This document shows, one piece after another, positions 9,249-18,492 of a stretch of 64,000 nt of DNA; the stretch's first letter is position 1, and each line of letters starts with the position of its first letter. Where the stretch lies: positions 1-64,000 of the forward strand of contig NZ_CAMPKE010000010.1 in NCBI RefSeq assembly GCF_946887195.1, in the 5' to 3' direction. The notes under the pieces are model-generated. The model ran no database searches and was not told the DNA's origin. It was given only the letters and a program-made list of their open reading frames with translations. A program made the position numbers and the translations under genes. Source of the stretch: an uncultured Halomonas sp. (GTDB lineage: Bacteria > Pseudomonadota > Gammaproteobacteria > Pseudomonadales > Halomonadaceae).

Positions 9249-11330
9249 ATGAAAGCACAGCCGCCCATCACTGCATCGCAAGCCTCTCCCATTCCACGCT
9301 TCCGGCGCGACGCCGACCCGCATTGGCACTGGCTGGAAAACCGTGACGATCAGGCCGTGACGGCGTTTCTCGATGCCGCCAATACCGAATGCGACCGTTG
9401 GTTCGCACCGCTGGAACCGTTGGTCGAGGCGCTCTACCGGGGTCATCTGGCACGCCGCGAACTGGCCATCGTGGGTCTGAAGACACCACTCGAACGCCAT
9501 ACCTACTGGAGCGAGACCGCCGCCGACGCCGATTACCCCACCTGGTGGCGGCATTTGAATGGCACGCCGGAGCGGCGCGAATTGCTGCTCGATCTCGAGG
9601 TGCGCGCCAGCGAGCGGGACTATCTCGAACTCGGCGACCTGGCCATCTCCTCCGACGAGCAATGGCTGGCCTGGACCGAAGACACGCGCGGCGATGAATA
9701 TTTCGATCTGTATTTACGCCAATTGCCGGATGGCGAGCCCCGGCTTCTGCTCGAGGGGATTGGCCCCGAACTGACCTGGGCCGAGGACAACCGCACCCTG
9801 CTGTTCACGCAGTATGATGCCACCCAGCGACCGGCCAGCGTATGGCGTATGACACGCGACGGCGGCGAATCGATCCTCGTTTTCGAGGAAACCGATGCGC
9901 AGTTCTGGGTCGGCCTGGGCAAGACTCGCTCCAAGGCCTGGCTGGTACTCGAGACCGCGTCCAAGGACACCTCGGAGTGTCATCTGATTCCCGCTCACGC
10001 GCCGAATACGCCGCCACGCTGCGTCAGGCCGCGCGAGAACGGGGTCGAATACAGCATCGAGCATCGCCCCGGCCATTTCTATGTACTGCATAATCGCCAG
10101 GCGGCGCATTTCTGTCTGGATGTGGCGCCACAAGCCCGGCCCGATGCCTGGCAAACGCTGATCGCTCATCGCGAAGATTACACGCTAGAGGGCGTCGATG
10201 CCTTCGCCTGGGGGCTGGTGATCACCGAGCGCGATCACCACGAGGCCCAGGTGCACTTGCGCGTGCTCGAATTCGATACCGGCCACGGCCTGGCTGGCGA
10301 GCGCCGCCTGCCGCTCTTTGATGAGCCATGCAGCCTGACACTCGGCGATACGCCGGACTTCGCCACACGCCGGCTGCGTTTGCATGAGGAATCCTTTACC
10401 CTGCCGCCGCGCTGGATCGAGCATGACCTGGATAGCGATAGCCGGCGCCTGCTCAAGGCCCAGCCGATTCATGGCGACTTGCCACCCGAGCAAGTCACAT
10501 GTCGGCGATTGTGGGCCACCTCGCACGATGGCGAGCGAATTCCGGTGTCGGTCGTCGCGCGCGCCGACCTGCTCGACCGGCAGCCATTGCCGACACTGCT
10601 CTACGGTTATGGCGCCTATGGCGAGGTACTCGACCCGTGGTTCTCGGTGGCGCGCCTGGAGTTGCTGGCGCGTGGCGTCGCCTTCGCGGTGGCACACGTG
10701 CGCGGCGGCGGCGAGCGCGGCGAACCCTGGTATCTGGCCGGCAAGCTCGAACACAAGGAGAACAGCTTTCGGGATTTTCTTGCCGCTCGCGACGCGCTGG
10801 TCGAGGCCGGCCTCGCCGATGGCGGACGTATTGCCGCCTATGGCGCCAGCGCCGGCGGCCTGCTGGTCGGCGCCAGTCTCAATCTCGACCCCGAAGCGTT
10901 CTGTGCCGCGGTACTCGACGTCCCTTTCGTCGATGTGCTGCGCACCATGGAAAATCCCGATTTACCGCTGACCACCGCCGAATACACCGAATGGGGCAAT
11001 CCCGATGAACCCGCGGTGCGCCGGCGCATTCGCGACTATTCACCGCTCGACAATTTGGCCGCGCTGCCCTACCCGGCGATATTTCTGCAAGGTAGCTGGC
11101 ACGATTCGCGAGTCCCTTACTGGGAGCCGGCCAAACTCTATGCCAGGCTGACCGAACTGAGTACGTCGCCTGGCACGACGGAGCGCCGCCCAGCGGAGTG
11201 CCGCCCAATACTGCTGCGAACCGACATGGCCGCTGGCCACGGCGGCGCCTCCGGGCGCTTCAAGGCATGGCAGGATAGCGCCCGGCAGGACGCCTTCATT
11301 CTCTGGGCGCTGGGATTGGCGAAGGAATAG
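9249..11330 (+). CDS. ptrB: Oligopeptidase B / prolyl oligopeptidase family S9 peptidase
   Basis: 693 residues, close to oligopeptidase B. An N-terminal seven-bladed propeller region (about 80-420) is followed by an alpha/beta hydrolase domain. The nucleophile motif GASAGG places the serine near residue 534. The acidic residue probably lies in GSWHDSRVPYWEPAK and the histidine in AGHGG near the C-terminus. Members cut short peptides after basic residues in the cytoplasm or periplasm; no signal peptide is visible. The gene is convergent with ycgN, with only two bases between the stop codons. Confidence 0.93.
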   Translation: MKAQPPITASQASPIPRFRRDADPHWHWLENRDDQAVTAFLDAANTECDRWFAPLEPLVEALYRGHLARRELAIVGLKTPLERHTYWSETAADADYPTWWRHLNGTPERRELLLDLEVRASERDYLELGDLAISSDEQWLAWTEDTRGDEYFDLYLRQLPDGEPRLLLEGIGPELTWAEDNRTLLFTQYDATQRPASVWRMTRDGGESILVFEETDAQFWVGLGKTRSKAWLVLETASKDTSECHLIPAHAPNTPPRCVRPRENGVEYSIEHRPGHFYVLHNRQAAHFCLDVAPQARPDAWQTLIAHREDYTLEGVDAFAWGLVITERDHHEAQVHLRVLEFDTGHGLAGERRLPLFDEPCSLTLGDTPDFATRRLRLHEESFTLPPRWIEHDLDSDSRRLLKAQPIHGDLPPEQVTCRRLWATSHDGERIPVSVVARADLLDRQPLPTLLYGYGAYGEVLDPWFSVARLELLARGVAFAVAHVRGGGERGEPWYLAGKLEHKENSFRDFLAARDALVEAGLADGGRIAAYGASAGGLLVGASLNLDPEAFCAAVLDVPFVDVLRTMENPDLPLTTAEYTEWGNPDEPAVRRRIRDYSPLDNLAALPYPAIFLQGSWHDSRVPYWEPAKLYARLTELSTSPGTTERRPAECRPILLRTDMAAGHGGASGRFKAWQDSARQDAFILWALGLAKE

Positions 11331-11332
11331 GG

Positions 11333-11782
11333 TCAAGGATTGATTGGCAGAATCGCGATGATGTGTTCGTCGAGTTCGTCCTCGGGCACATCGCGCTGCG
11401 ATACGGCGAAGCTTGCCACGCTGACGCCCTTGCGATGAACGCGCTGGGGATCGCCCGAGATAAGTGGATGCCAGCGCGCCAGCTTGCGTCCCTCATGCAC
11501 CCGCCGGTAAGCGCAGGACCTGGGCAGCCAGCGAAAATCGTCGACGCGTTCAGGCGTCAACTGAGTGCAATCGGGCACCTTCGCGAAACGATTGGCGTAA
11601 TCCCCACAGCGACAGCTACCAATGTCCAGCAGCTCGCAGGCCACGTTGAGCACCGCTATATCGCCGCTGCCTTCATCCTCGACTTTCAGCAAGCAGCACT
11701 GGCCGCAACCATCGCACAGCGCCTCCCACTCCTCCCGATCCAGCTCATCGAGTGTAAAGCGCTCCCAGAAACGTTCGCGCAT
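11333..11782 (-). CDS. ycgN: YcgN family cysteine-cluster protein (UPF0260)
   Basis: 149 residues with the CDGCGQCC cysteine cluster near residue 24 and further conserved cysteines (SCRCGDY, SCAYR), the pattern of the UPF0260/YkgJ-type putative metal-binding family. Its biochemical function is not established. It is the last gene of the minus-strand series rnd-ycgL-ycgN and is separated from ycgL by a structured repeat. Confidence 0.93.
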   Translation of the reverse strand: MRERFWERFTLDELDREEWEALCDGCGQCCLLKVEDEGSGDIAVLNVACELLDIGSCRCGDYANRFAKVPDCTQLTPERVDDFRWLPRSCAYRRVHEGRKLARWHPLISGDPQRVHRKGVSVASFAVSQRDVPEDELDEHIIAILPINP

Positions 11783-11815
11783 CTCAACTCCTTACATATA
11801 ACAACGGCGCGATAA

Positions 11816-11956
11816 GGATTTGTCTGAAAAGGCAGCGAGCGAAGGTCAGACAAGAGAAAAATCATCGAAAGAACGGAGTTTACAAGACGTAAATGAGGCT
11901 CTTGAGATGGTTTTTAACGCCGTATGGCCGAGCGCAGCCAGTTTTCAGATAAATCC
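11816..11956 (-). repeat. Structured intergenic repeat, copy 1 (between ycgL and ycgN)
   Basis: About 141 bp forming nested inverted repeats. The outer arms GGATTTGTCTGAAAA (11816-11830) and TTTTCAGATAAATCC (11942-11956) pair at 14 of 15 positions with one wobble. The middle arms AAAAATCATC (11857-11866) and GATGGTTTTT (11906-11915) also pair. An inner GTTTAC / GTAAAT hairpin spans 11878-11894. The core is clearly related to 14063-14205. The left-strand edge coincides with the TAG stop of ycgL. Confidence 0.85.
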
Positions 11957-12246
11957 TAATAACGGGCTTCGGTGGGAGTTTTATACAGATCGAGTAGATA
12001 TTCCTCCCGGGCCGGCGGCATCTGTAAGTAAAAGCCCTTGGCATCGATGGCTGCAATGACCTCGGCGGCATCGGCGCGGGCCAGCGGCCGGCTTTCGTCA
12101 AGGATCAACGTCATTGCCGAAACCGGTTTACCGAAGCGCTCGAGCAAGACCTCGGGGACATCGACCAGGCCACGCGCCTTCTCCACATAAAGGTACATCT
12201 CTTCTCGACGCGGGCTCTTGAATATCTCGCATAGCAATTTACGCAT
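11956..12246 (-). CDS. ycgL: YcgL domain-containing protein
   Basis: 96 residues beginning MRKLLCEIFKSPRREEMYLY, the conserved start of the small alpha/beta YcgL family (structure known, function unknown). It begins two bases after the rnd stop codon, so it is co-transcribed and probably translationally coupled with rnd, an arrangement common in gammaproteobacteria. Its TAG stop is also the edge of the structured repeat. Confidence 0.95.
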   Translation of the reverse strand: MRKLLCEIFKSPRREEMYLYVEKARGLVDVPEVLLERFGKPVSAMTLILDESRPLARADAAEVIAAIDAKGFYLQMPPAREEYLLDLYKTPTEARY

Positions 12247-12248
12247 CG

Positions 12249-13433
12249 TCAGTTCCTTTCGGCCTCGGCGCCGATTTCGCTCAGAATCCGCTGAAAATCC
12301 GCTGCCAGCAGCTCGCCACGCCAGCCTTCGGGCAACGGCAGCGGTTGCCCTTGCAGATCGGCGGCCACCAGCGCTTCGAGATCGCGACGCCGGGCCAGCA
12401 GCCCGGGCGCTACTCCCAACCGCTCGGCGGCAGTGGCTGCCATGCCCTTGAGCGCCTTTAGCCGACGCTTGAATGGCCCCGATAGCGGCGAAGGCAATGC
12501 CGCCGGCAGCGTATCGTCTGCCAGGTGCGCGCTTTCACGCACCAATGCCAGCAGTGCATCGCCCTCGCGCTTGATCAGCGGCGGTTTGATACCCTCGACC
12601 GAAGACAGTTCATAGCGATTGGTCGGCATCGCCTCGGCGATGGCGTACAGTGCGTTATCGCCGACCAGCCAGTTGCGCGGCAGATTACGGCTTCTGATTT
12701 CGGCCTCGCGCCATCGCGTCAAGCGCTGGTAAGCGGCGATCGAGCGCGGCTGTAGCCGCCACAATTGGCGGTGGCGGCGGTACCATTCGCCGTCGCTATC
12801 GCTGTTACGTCCGGCCTGGGCAATTAGCGCGGCGCAATCGGCCTCGAGCCAGGCAAGGCGACCCAAGGCACCGAGCGCCTGGCGCTGCGCTGCCCAGATT
12901 TCCGGCAAGTAGATGACATCGAGCGCGGCATAGCGCGTTTGCGCCGCGCTGAGTGGTCGCGCCAGCCAGTCGGAGCGCGTTTCATCCTTGGGCAGCACCT
13001 CGCCCGTCCAGTGCTCGACCAGGCGCTGATAGCCCATCGATGGATCCTCGCCGAGCAAGCCCTGCGCAAGTTGGGTATCGATCAGCGGCGTTACCATCAC
13101 CTCGGCCCAGTTAGCGATCACTTCGATATCTTCGCTGCTCGCGTGCAGCAGCTTGAGCGGCCCTTCCTCACTCAACAGTCGCTGCAAGTCGGGAGTCGCC
13201 GCCACTGCCTGCGGGTCGATCAGATAGACATCCTCACCCGCCGACAACTGCAGCAGCGCAGGCACCGGATGAAAGGTCGACTCGCGAAAGAACTCGGTAT
13301 CCATGCCCAGCGTCTCGGCGCCGCTCAGTTTGGCGCAGACATCGTTCAAGGCATTACGGGTGTCGATCCAGTGGATCGTGGGCTCAAGGGGCATGGGGGG
13401 CAACTTCGGTTTCGATTCGGTGGGTTTGGTCAT
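12249..13433 (-). CDS. rnd: Ribonuclease D
   Basis: 394 residues. The N-terminal DEDD-type 3'-5' exonuclease domain carries the metal-binding DTEF motif near residue 46 and the QYxxLDV-like segment TRYAALDVIYL. HRDC domains occupy the C-terminal half. RNase D trims the 3' ends of tRNA precursors and other stable RNAs. The ATG at 13433 follows the recR stop by 18 bases. Confidence 0.95.
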   Translation of the reverse strand: MTKPTESKPKLPPMPLEPTIHWIDTRNALNDVCAKLSGAETLGMDTEFFRESTFHPVPALLQLSAGEDVYLIDPQAVAATPDLQRLLSEEGPLKLLHASSEDIEVIANWAEVMVTPLIDTQLAQGLLGEDPSMGYQRLVEHWTGEVLPKDETRSDWLARPLSAAQTRYAALDVIYLPEIWAAQRQALGALGRLAWLEADCAALIAQAGRNSDSDGEWYRRHRQLWRLQPRSIAAYQRLTRWREAEIRSRNLPRNWLVGDNALYAIAEAMPTNRYELSSVEGIKPPLIKREGDALLALVRESAHLADDTLPAALPSPLSGPFKRRLKALKGMAATAAERLGVAPGLLARRRDLEALVAADLQGQPLPLPEGWRGELLAADFQRILSEIGAEAERN

Positions 13434-13451
13434 GAATGCTGGCGCAGCAGG

Positions 13452-14057
13452 TCAATCGCCACGAAATGGCAAGCGGCCGTTGAAGGCCCGGCTCAGGGTA
13501 CCGCCATCGACATACTCCAACTCGCCACCCATCGGTACGCCATAGGCCAGCCGCGACAGACGCATCCCGCGCTCGTGCAACTGCTCGGCGATATAGTGGG
13601 CGGTGGCTTCGCCCTCGACGGTGGGATTGGTGGCCAGAATCACCTCTTCGACACCGCCTTCATCGAGGCGTATCTCGAGCTGATCCAGCCCGATATCCTC
13701 GGGGCCGATGCCATCGAGCGGCGAAAGGTGACCATGCAGTACGAAGTAGTGACCGCGATAGCCGCCGGCATCTTCGATCGCCAGCATATCGGCGGGCGAT
13801 TCCACCACGCAGAGCAGCGCTTCATCGCGCCGTGGGCTGGTGCACAACGCGCAGATCTCCTCTTCGGTCAGCGTACGACAGCGTCGACAATAGCCGACCT
13901 CCTCCAGCGCCTGGCCAAGCACGGCGGTCAAGCGGCGACCGCCATCGCGGTCGCGCTCGAGTAGATGCAACGCCATACGCTGAGCGGTCTTCGGCCCAAC
14001 GCCCGGCAGCACGCGCAACGCCTCGAGCAGGCGGTCGACGAGGGGTGAAAAGCTCAT
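13452..14057 (-). CDS. recR: Recombination mediator protein RecR
   Basis: 201 residues. A helix-hairpin-helix ([12 protein letters not shown]) is followed by a four-cysteine zinc finger at C57, C60, C69 and C72, a TOPRIM domain ([12 protein letters not shown]) and the Walker B-like C-terminus. RecR works with RecF and RecO to load RecA at gaps. I chose ATG 14057 (AAGAG eight bases upstream) over the TTG two codons earlier. It belongs to the dnaX-ybaB-recR group but is split from ybaB by a repeat that ends only five bases before this start. Confidence 0.97.
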   Translation of the reverse strand: MSFSPLVDRLLEALRVLPGVGPKTAQRMALHLLERDRDGGRRLTAVLGQALEEVGYCRRCRTLTEEEICALCTSPRRDEALLCVVESPADMLAIEDAGGYRGHYFVLHGHLSPLDGIGPEDIGLDQLEIRLDEGGVEEVILATNPTVEGEATAHYIAEQLHERGMRLSRLAYGVPMGGELEYVDGGTLSRAFNGRLPFRGD

Positions 14058-14062
14058 TAGCA

Positions 14063-14205
14063 AGGCTCTTAGCTAAAAGTCGACGAACGATGATCAGATA
14101 AGGCAAAAATCAGCGAAAAAACGGAGTTTACATAAGTGTAAATGAGTATTTTAAGCTGATTTTTAACGCCGTATGATCGAGTGCAGGCAGTTTTAGCAAG
14201 AGCCT
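14063..14205 (-). repeat. Structured intergenic repeat, copy 2 (between ybaB and recR)
   Basis: About 143 bp related to 11816-11956. The shared core includes ACGGAGTTTAC, GTAAATGAG and TTTTTAACGCCGTATG. The outer arms AGGCTCTTAGCTAAAA (14063-14078) and TTTTAGCAAGAGCCT (14191-14205) are complementary except for one bulged base, yet differ from the arms of copy 1. The middle arms AAAAATCAGC (14105-14114) and GCTGATTTTT (14155-14164) pair perfectly. The edge overlaps the TAG stop of ybaB. Confidence 0.85.
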
Positions 14206-14530
14206 AAAAGGGCATCTTGAAGCCGGCCGGCAAATTCAGGCCGGCGGTCGCCTCCTCCATCTTGGCCTTGGAGCTGGCCTCGACCTTGCGCACCGCATCG
14301 TTGACCGCAGCGGCAAGCAGATCCTCGAGCATCTCCTTGTCCTCTTCCAGAATGCTGGGGTCGATATCGACCTTGCTCACGTCATGACGGCCATTCATGG
14401 TCACCTTGATCATGCCGGCACCCGCTTCACCGCTGACTTCGGTGCGTGCGATCTCTTCCTGGATTCGCTGCATCTTTTCCTGCATTTCCTGAGCCTGTTG
14501 CATCAGGTTGCCCATTCCACCCTTGAACAT
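14204..14530 (-). CDS. ybaB: YbaB/EbfC family nucleoid-associated protein
   Basis: 108 residues with the family's start ([20 protein letters not shown]), a central [10 protein letters not shown] strand and a C-terminal amphipathic helix. YbaB-type proteins form dimers that bind DNA and are almost always encoded between dnaX and recR, as here. It starts 57 bases after the dnaX stop. Confidence 0.97.
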   Translation of the reverse strand: MFKGGMGNLMQQAQEMQEKMQRIQEEIARTEVSGEAGAGMIKVTMNGRHDVSKVDIDPSILEEDKEMLEDLLAAAVNDAVRKVEASSKAKMEEATAGLNLPAGFKMPF

Positions 14531-14587
14531 GCTGTCACCTCGTCGATGTGGCGTTGTCGGGATATGCTGAAGCCATCTTGCCGTAAC

Positions 14588-16642
14588 TCATTGCGCACTA
14601 GCCTGCGGCGCGACGGTCTGCTCGAGCAGGCGCGCATCGAAGGCCTGCTCCAGTCGTTGGATATGCGGGTCGTCACGCAGCGCTTCAACCGCCTCGCCAT
14701 GGCGCTCGGCCGCTTGGCGATCGCTACGCGCCTTGGGCGTTTCGACGGTATCCGGCAGATCACCCGCTTCGATGACGATCTTTCGCTCGATGCCGACCTC
14801 GGCCAGCGCCCGCCGTACACGCTCGACATGGATCTCGGCGTTCATCGCCTCCTGGCTGGGGTCGAGACGAAGCGACAATACTTGGCCATCGTCGCGTTCG
14901 ACCATGCAGTGCGCTAGCAGATTGCGGGTCAGCCCCGACAGCGCCAGGCGCGGGAACGCTTCCAACCAGGCGGCGTGATCGAAACCGGTTGTCGGGTCGA
15001 TTGTCACCTGCTCGGGCTCAGGCTCGGTTTGCGATTCGAGATCCTGCTCCACCGCAGCGGCGGTCTCGGCCGTGGCTGGCTCGTCATCGACCGCGGTTTC
15101 TCCGAGTAGGGTTTCATGAATCGGTACAGGCGCCTCGGCAGGCTGCTGCTTTGGCGACGGCTCGGGAGGCTCGTCCGGTATCGCAAACGCCGCACTGACT
15201 GCGGCCTCGGTAGGCATGTCACGTGGGCCGGCCGGTGCTTCTAGCTCTTGCTGTGCTTCGGATTCTTGCTGCTGTTCTGGCGCTGCCTGCTTAGCCGGCA
15301 CTGCTACCGGCTCCATCGCTTTGGGCTGCGGCTCCCAAGGTGGCGGTGCATCGTCCGCCGGTGCCGGCACCGGCTCCGCCGAAGGCGGCAGTTCACTGGA
15401 CGGTGGCGTTTCCCGTGCGTCAGCCATATCGGCTTGATGGGTGCCGAGTTGCGTGGGCGCTTCGGCTTTCGCCGCCCCGCCGGCTGGCGCGCTCGGCTCA
15501 GTGCCACTCGTCCGGTCGCCGCGCAGCGGCAATGGCGTCTGTGGCGGCTTGGGCACGCCTTGTGGGCGAAACGCCAGCATGCGCAACAGGGTCATTTCCA
15601 GCGCGGTGCGGGCATCCGGTGCGCTATCCATATCGCCCCGCCCCTGCAAGCCAATCTGGTAATAGAGCTGAACGTCTTCGGCGGTAAAGCGCGATGCCAG
15701 GGCCAGCAGCGCCTGGCGATCGCCATGGCCGTTATCGAGCGCATCGGGCACCATCTGCGCGATCGCCAAGCGATGAAAGACGCCAGCCAGATCGTCGAGC
15801 ACGCCCGCGAAATCGGGGCCCTGCTCGGCCAGGCTGGCGATTTCGGCCAGCACGCGGGCGGCATCGACTTCGGCCAGCGCCTCGACCAGCGCCAATAGAT
15901 GGTGCTGGTCGAGCGTGCCGAGCATGGCGGCCACGTCGCTGCGATTCACCTGCCCTTGGCCGAAAGCGATGGCCTGATCGGTCAAGCTCAAGGCGTCGCG
16001 CATCGAGCCGTCGGCGGCCTTGCCCAGCAGCCACAGCGCGGCCTCCTCGAACGCCACCCGCTCGGCCTCGAGCACCTTTGAAAGATGCCCGACGATGCGC
16101 TCCGGCGGCATGTTCTTGAGCGTGAACTGCAGGCAACGCGACAGCACCGTGACGGGCAATTTCTGCGGATCGGTGGTGGCGAGCAGGAACTTGACGTGGG
16201 GCGGCGGCTCTTCGAGGGTCTTGAGCAGCGCATTGAAACTGTGCGTCGACAGCATGTGTACCTCATCGATGAGATACACCTTGTAGCGGCCCTGGGTCGG
16301 CGCGTACTGCACATTATCGAGCAGCTCGCGGGTGTCTTCGACCTTGGTGCGCGAGGCGGCATCGACCTCGATCAGATCGACGAAACGCCCCTCGTCGATC
16401 TCGCGGCAGGTTGCGCACTGCCCGCACGGGGTCGAGGTCACGCCGGTCTCACAATTCAGGCACTTGGCAAGAATGCGCGCCAGCGTGGTCTTGCCGACAC
16501 CACGCGTACCGGTGAACAGGTATGCGTGATGCAGCCTTCCCTGATCGAGCGCGTTGACCAGGGCGCGCTGCACGTGCTCCTGACCGACCAGTTCATGGAA
16601 GGTGCGCGGACGCCACTTGCGGGCCAGTACCTGATAGCTCAT
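14588..16642 (-). CDS. dnaX: DNA polymerase III subunit gamma/tau
   Basis: 684 residues. The AAA+ clamp-loader ATPase has Walker A GTRGVGKT at 45-52, zinc-binding cysteines at C64, C73, C76 and C79, and sensor SRC. A long Pro/Ala/Glu/Gln-rich linker (about 370-540) and a tau-type C-terminal domain follow. The start is ATG 16642 (MSYQVLARKWRP), with AAGGATT upstream; the open frame continues 19 codons further but without support. I saw no canonical A-rich slippery heptamer for making a short gamma form. The gene heads the dnaX-ybaB-recR group. Confidence 0.97.
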   Translation of the reverse strand: MSYQVLARKWRPRTFHELVGQEHVQRALVNALDQGRLHHAYLFTGTRGVGKTTLARILAKCLNCETGVTSTPCGQCATCREIDEGRFVDLIEVDAASRTKVEDTRELLDNVQYAPTQGRYKVYLIDEVHMLSTHSFNALLKTLEEPPPHVKFLLATTDPQKLPVTVLSRCLQFTLKNMPPERIVGHLSKVLEAERVAFEEAALWLLGKAADGSMRDALSLTDQAIAFGQGQVNRSDVAAMLGTLDQHHLLALVEALAEVDAARVLAEIASLAEQGPDFAGVLDDLAGVFHRLAIAQMVPDALDNGHGDRQALLALASRFTAEDVQLYYQIGLQGRGDMDSAPDARTALEMTLLRMLAFRPQGVPKPPQTPLPLRGDRTSGTEPSAPAGGAAKAEAPTQLGTHQADMADARETPPSSELPPSAEPVPAPADDAPPPWEPQPKAMEPVAVPAKQAAPEQQQESEAQQELEAPAGPRDMPTEAAVSAAFAIPDEPPEPSPKQQPAEAPVPIHETLLGETAVDDEPATAETAAAVEQDLESQTEPEPEQVTIDPTTGFDHAAWLEAFPRLALSGLTRNLLAHCMVERDDGQVLSLRLDPSQEAMNAEIHVERVRRALAEVGIERKIVIEAGDLPDTVETPKARSDRQAAERHGEAVEALRDDPHIQRLEQAFDARLLEQTVAPQASAQ

Positions 16643-16843
16643 GCAGCGCGGAATCCTTGCAAAGGGTGATAGGCCAAGGCCGGCAGCAGCCAAGCCCAAG
16701 AGTAAACCGACATTCTAGCGGTTGGGGGCGATAGCGGAAAGCGTGGCTATGAACAAGTGCCACTGAGCGAAGAATCGTGGGGGAGAGTCAATCGATGAGA
16801 AGTGGCCCATGGGCAGGAGCGTGATTTCAGGGCTCAAAATGGA

Positions 16844-16955
<112 letters not shown>

Positions 16956-17062
16956 ATCGTCGTCTCGGCGTCTTCGACCGACTCTTTTTCGCCGATCGCC
17001 AGCGCTTGCCGAGAGGTCCGAACAAGCGTGAATCTTCAATCACTTGTCTCGAGCGCGCCGGC

Positions 17063-17091
17063 ACTATAACAGCGCACAAGGGTAGCGACAA
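17063..17091 (-). promoter_or_regulatory. Candidate sigma-70 promoter for the 4.5S RNA
   Basis: Minus-strand -35 TTGTCG (plus 17086-17091) and -10 TATAGT (plus 17063-17068) are separated by exactly 17 bases. Transcription would begin about 100 bases before the inferred mature 5' end of the 4.5S RNA, implying a processed leader. No better promoter is visible closer to the RNA. Confidence 0.6.
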
Positions 17092-17231
17092 GCCTGCGGA
17101 TATCTGGCTGTCACGGCACCCCGGTTCGTTGGATGGGCTAGGCTACTGGTAGCATGGGGAACATGTCGCGCGCTCAATAGTCGCATCCGTATCTCGCGGC
17201 ATGCCATTGGTTACCAAAGGAGAGAACAACC

Positions 17232-18455
17232 ATGACCAAGGACAACAGCAAGGGCTACGTCGCCATTCTCGGTTGGAGCCTGAACGCCATCGAAGCCATC
17301 GATCGCTTCGACCGGCGCTACGTGGTCGTGGCTCCCGAGTGGGCCGAGGATTATTGCAAGGAACATGACATTCCTTATATACCCTGGAATTTCGAACGCC
17401 TGAACGACCGTTCCATGGAAATCGCACAACGCCTCAAGGACGAAGGTGTGAATGTCGCCATTCCCTTGTTCGAGGAAACCGTCGAGTGGGCCGGCGCGAT
17501 CAACGCGGTGCTGCTCGACAATCCACGGCTGTTCGGTCAATCGATCCTGTTCCGTGACAAGGCCTTGATGAAGCGTCGCGCCCAGCTCGGCGGCATTCGC
17601 GTGGGTATCTTCGAGGAAGCGCACGACAAGGCGGACGTGATCCGGTTTCTCAAGCGGGTCAACCAGACCCTGCTCAAGCTGGATGGCGACCCCAACGACC
17701 CGATTCACCTCAAGGCCTTCGACAAGGCCGGCTGCCTGGGTCACCGGGTGATCCGCACCCCGGACGAAGTCGATACGATTCCCGACGAAGAGTTCCCGGT
17801 GTTGATGGAGAGCCACCTGGATGGCTGGGAATTCGCCGTGGAGGCGTGGATTCACGATGGCAAGATCCGCTTTCTCAACATCTCCGAGTACGTGACGCTG
17901 GGCTATTCGGTATTCGTTCCGGCAACGCCAGAGCTCGAGAAGTATCGCGAGGCGATCACCCGTCAGATAGAGAAGCTGATCAAAACCTTCGATATCGAAT
18001 TCGGCTTCATCCATCCCGAATACTTCGTCACCAGCGATGGCGAAATGTACTTCGGCGAGGTCGCCTACCGGCCACCCGGCTTCAAGGTTTTCGAACTGCT
18101 GGAACGGGCCTATGGTTTCAATGCCTACCAGGGTTTGGTGCTGGCCTTCGATCCCAAGACGACCGAGGAGGAAATCACCGCCTTCTTCCCCCGCGAAGTG
18201 GTCGATGCCAAGGGCCATGCCGGCTGCTTCGGGGTCTATCCGCGCCGCCGCGTGGTGAGCCGGCTCGAGATTCCCGAGGAGACCGAGCAGCATGAGTATT
18301 TCGAGTCGCATGAGTTGACCTCGCCGCTCGAAGAGACGGTAACGAAACGTACCGCATTCGGAACGCACTGGGGGCTGGTATACTTTTTCGGCGATGATCC
18401 GCATCGCCTGCGCGACCTGCTCAAACACCAGGAAGATCTGGACTTCTACGTCTGA
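17232..18455 (+). CDS. ATP-grasp domain protein
   Basis: 407 residues with an ATP-grasp architecture. The N-terminal pre-ATP-grasp fold (about 1-105) recalls carboxylate-amine ligases. The central lid region has FPVLMESHLDGWEFAVEAW near 180-200, and the C-terminal metal-binding acidic segment lies around FGFIHPEYF and YFGEVAYRPPG. ATP-grasp enzymes join a carboxylate to an amine or thiol through an acyl-phosphate; the substrate here cannot be told. AAAGGAG lies seven bases before the ATG. The next gene begins 37 bases downstream on the same strand, probably in the same operon. Confidence 0.8.
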   Translation: MTKDNSKGYVAILGWSLNAIEAIDRFDRRYVVVAPEWAEDYCKEHDIPYIPWNFERLNDRSMEIAQRLKDEGVNVAIPLFEETVEWAGAINAVLLDNPRLFGQSILFRDKALMKRRAQLGGIRVGIFEEAHDKADVIRFLKRVNQTLLKLDGDPNDPIHLKAFDKAGCLGHRVIRTPDEVDTIPDEEFPVLMESHLDGWEFAVEAWIHDGKIRFLNISEYVTLGYSVFVPATPELEKYREAITRQIEKLIKTFDIEFGFIHPEYFVTSDGEMYFGEVAYRPPGFKVFELLERAYGFNAYQGLVLAFDPKTTEEEITAFFPREVVDAKGHAGCFGVYPRRRVVSRLEIPEETEQHEYFESHELTSPLEETVTKRTAFGTHWGLVYFFGDDPHRLRDLLKHQEDLDFYV

Positions 18456-18492
18456 TCCACCGCCTGATCGAACGGCGATAAAAGGAGTTCGT

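Noticed and set aside
14588..16642. Programmed -1 frameshift in dnaX producing gamma
   Set aside because: I found no A-rich slippery heptamer with a following stem in the expected zone after the ATPase domain.
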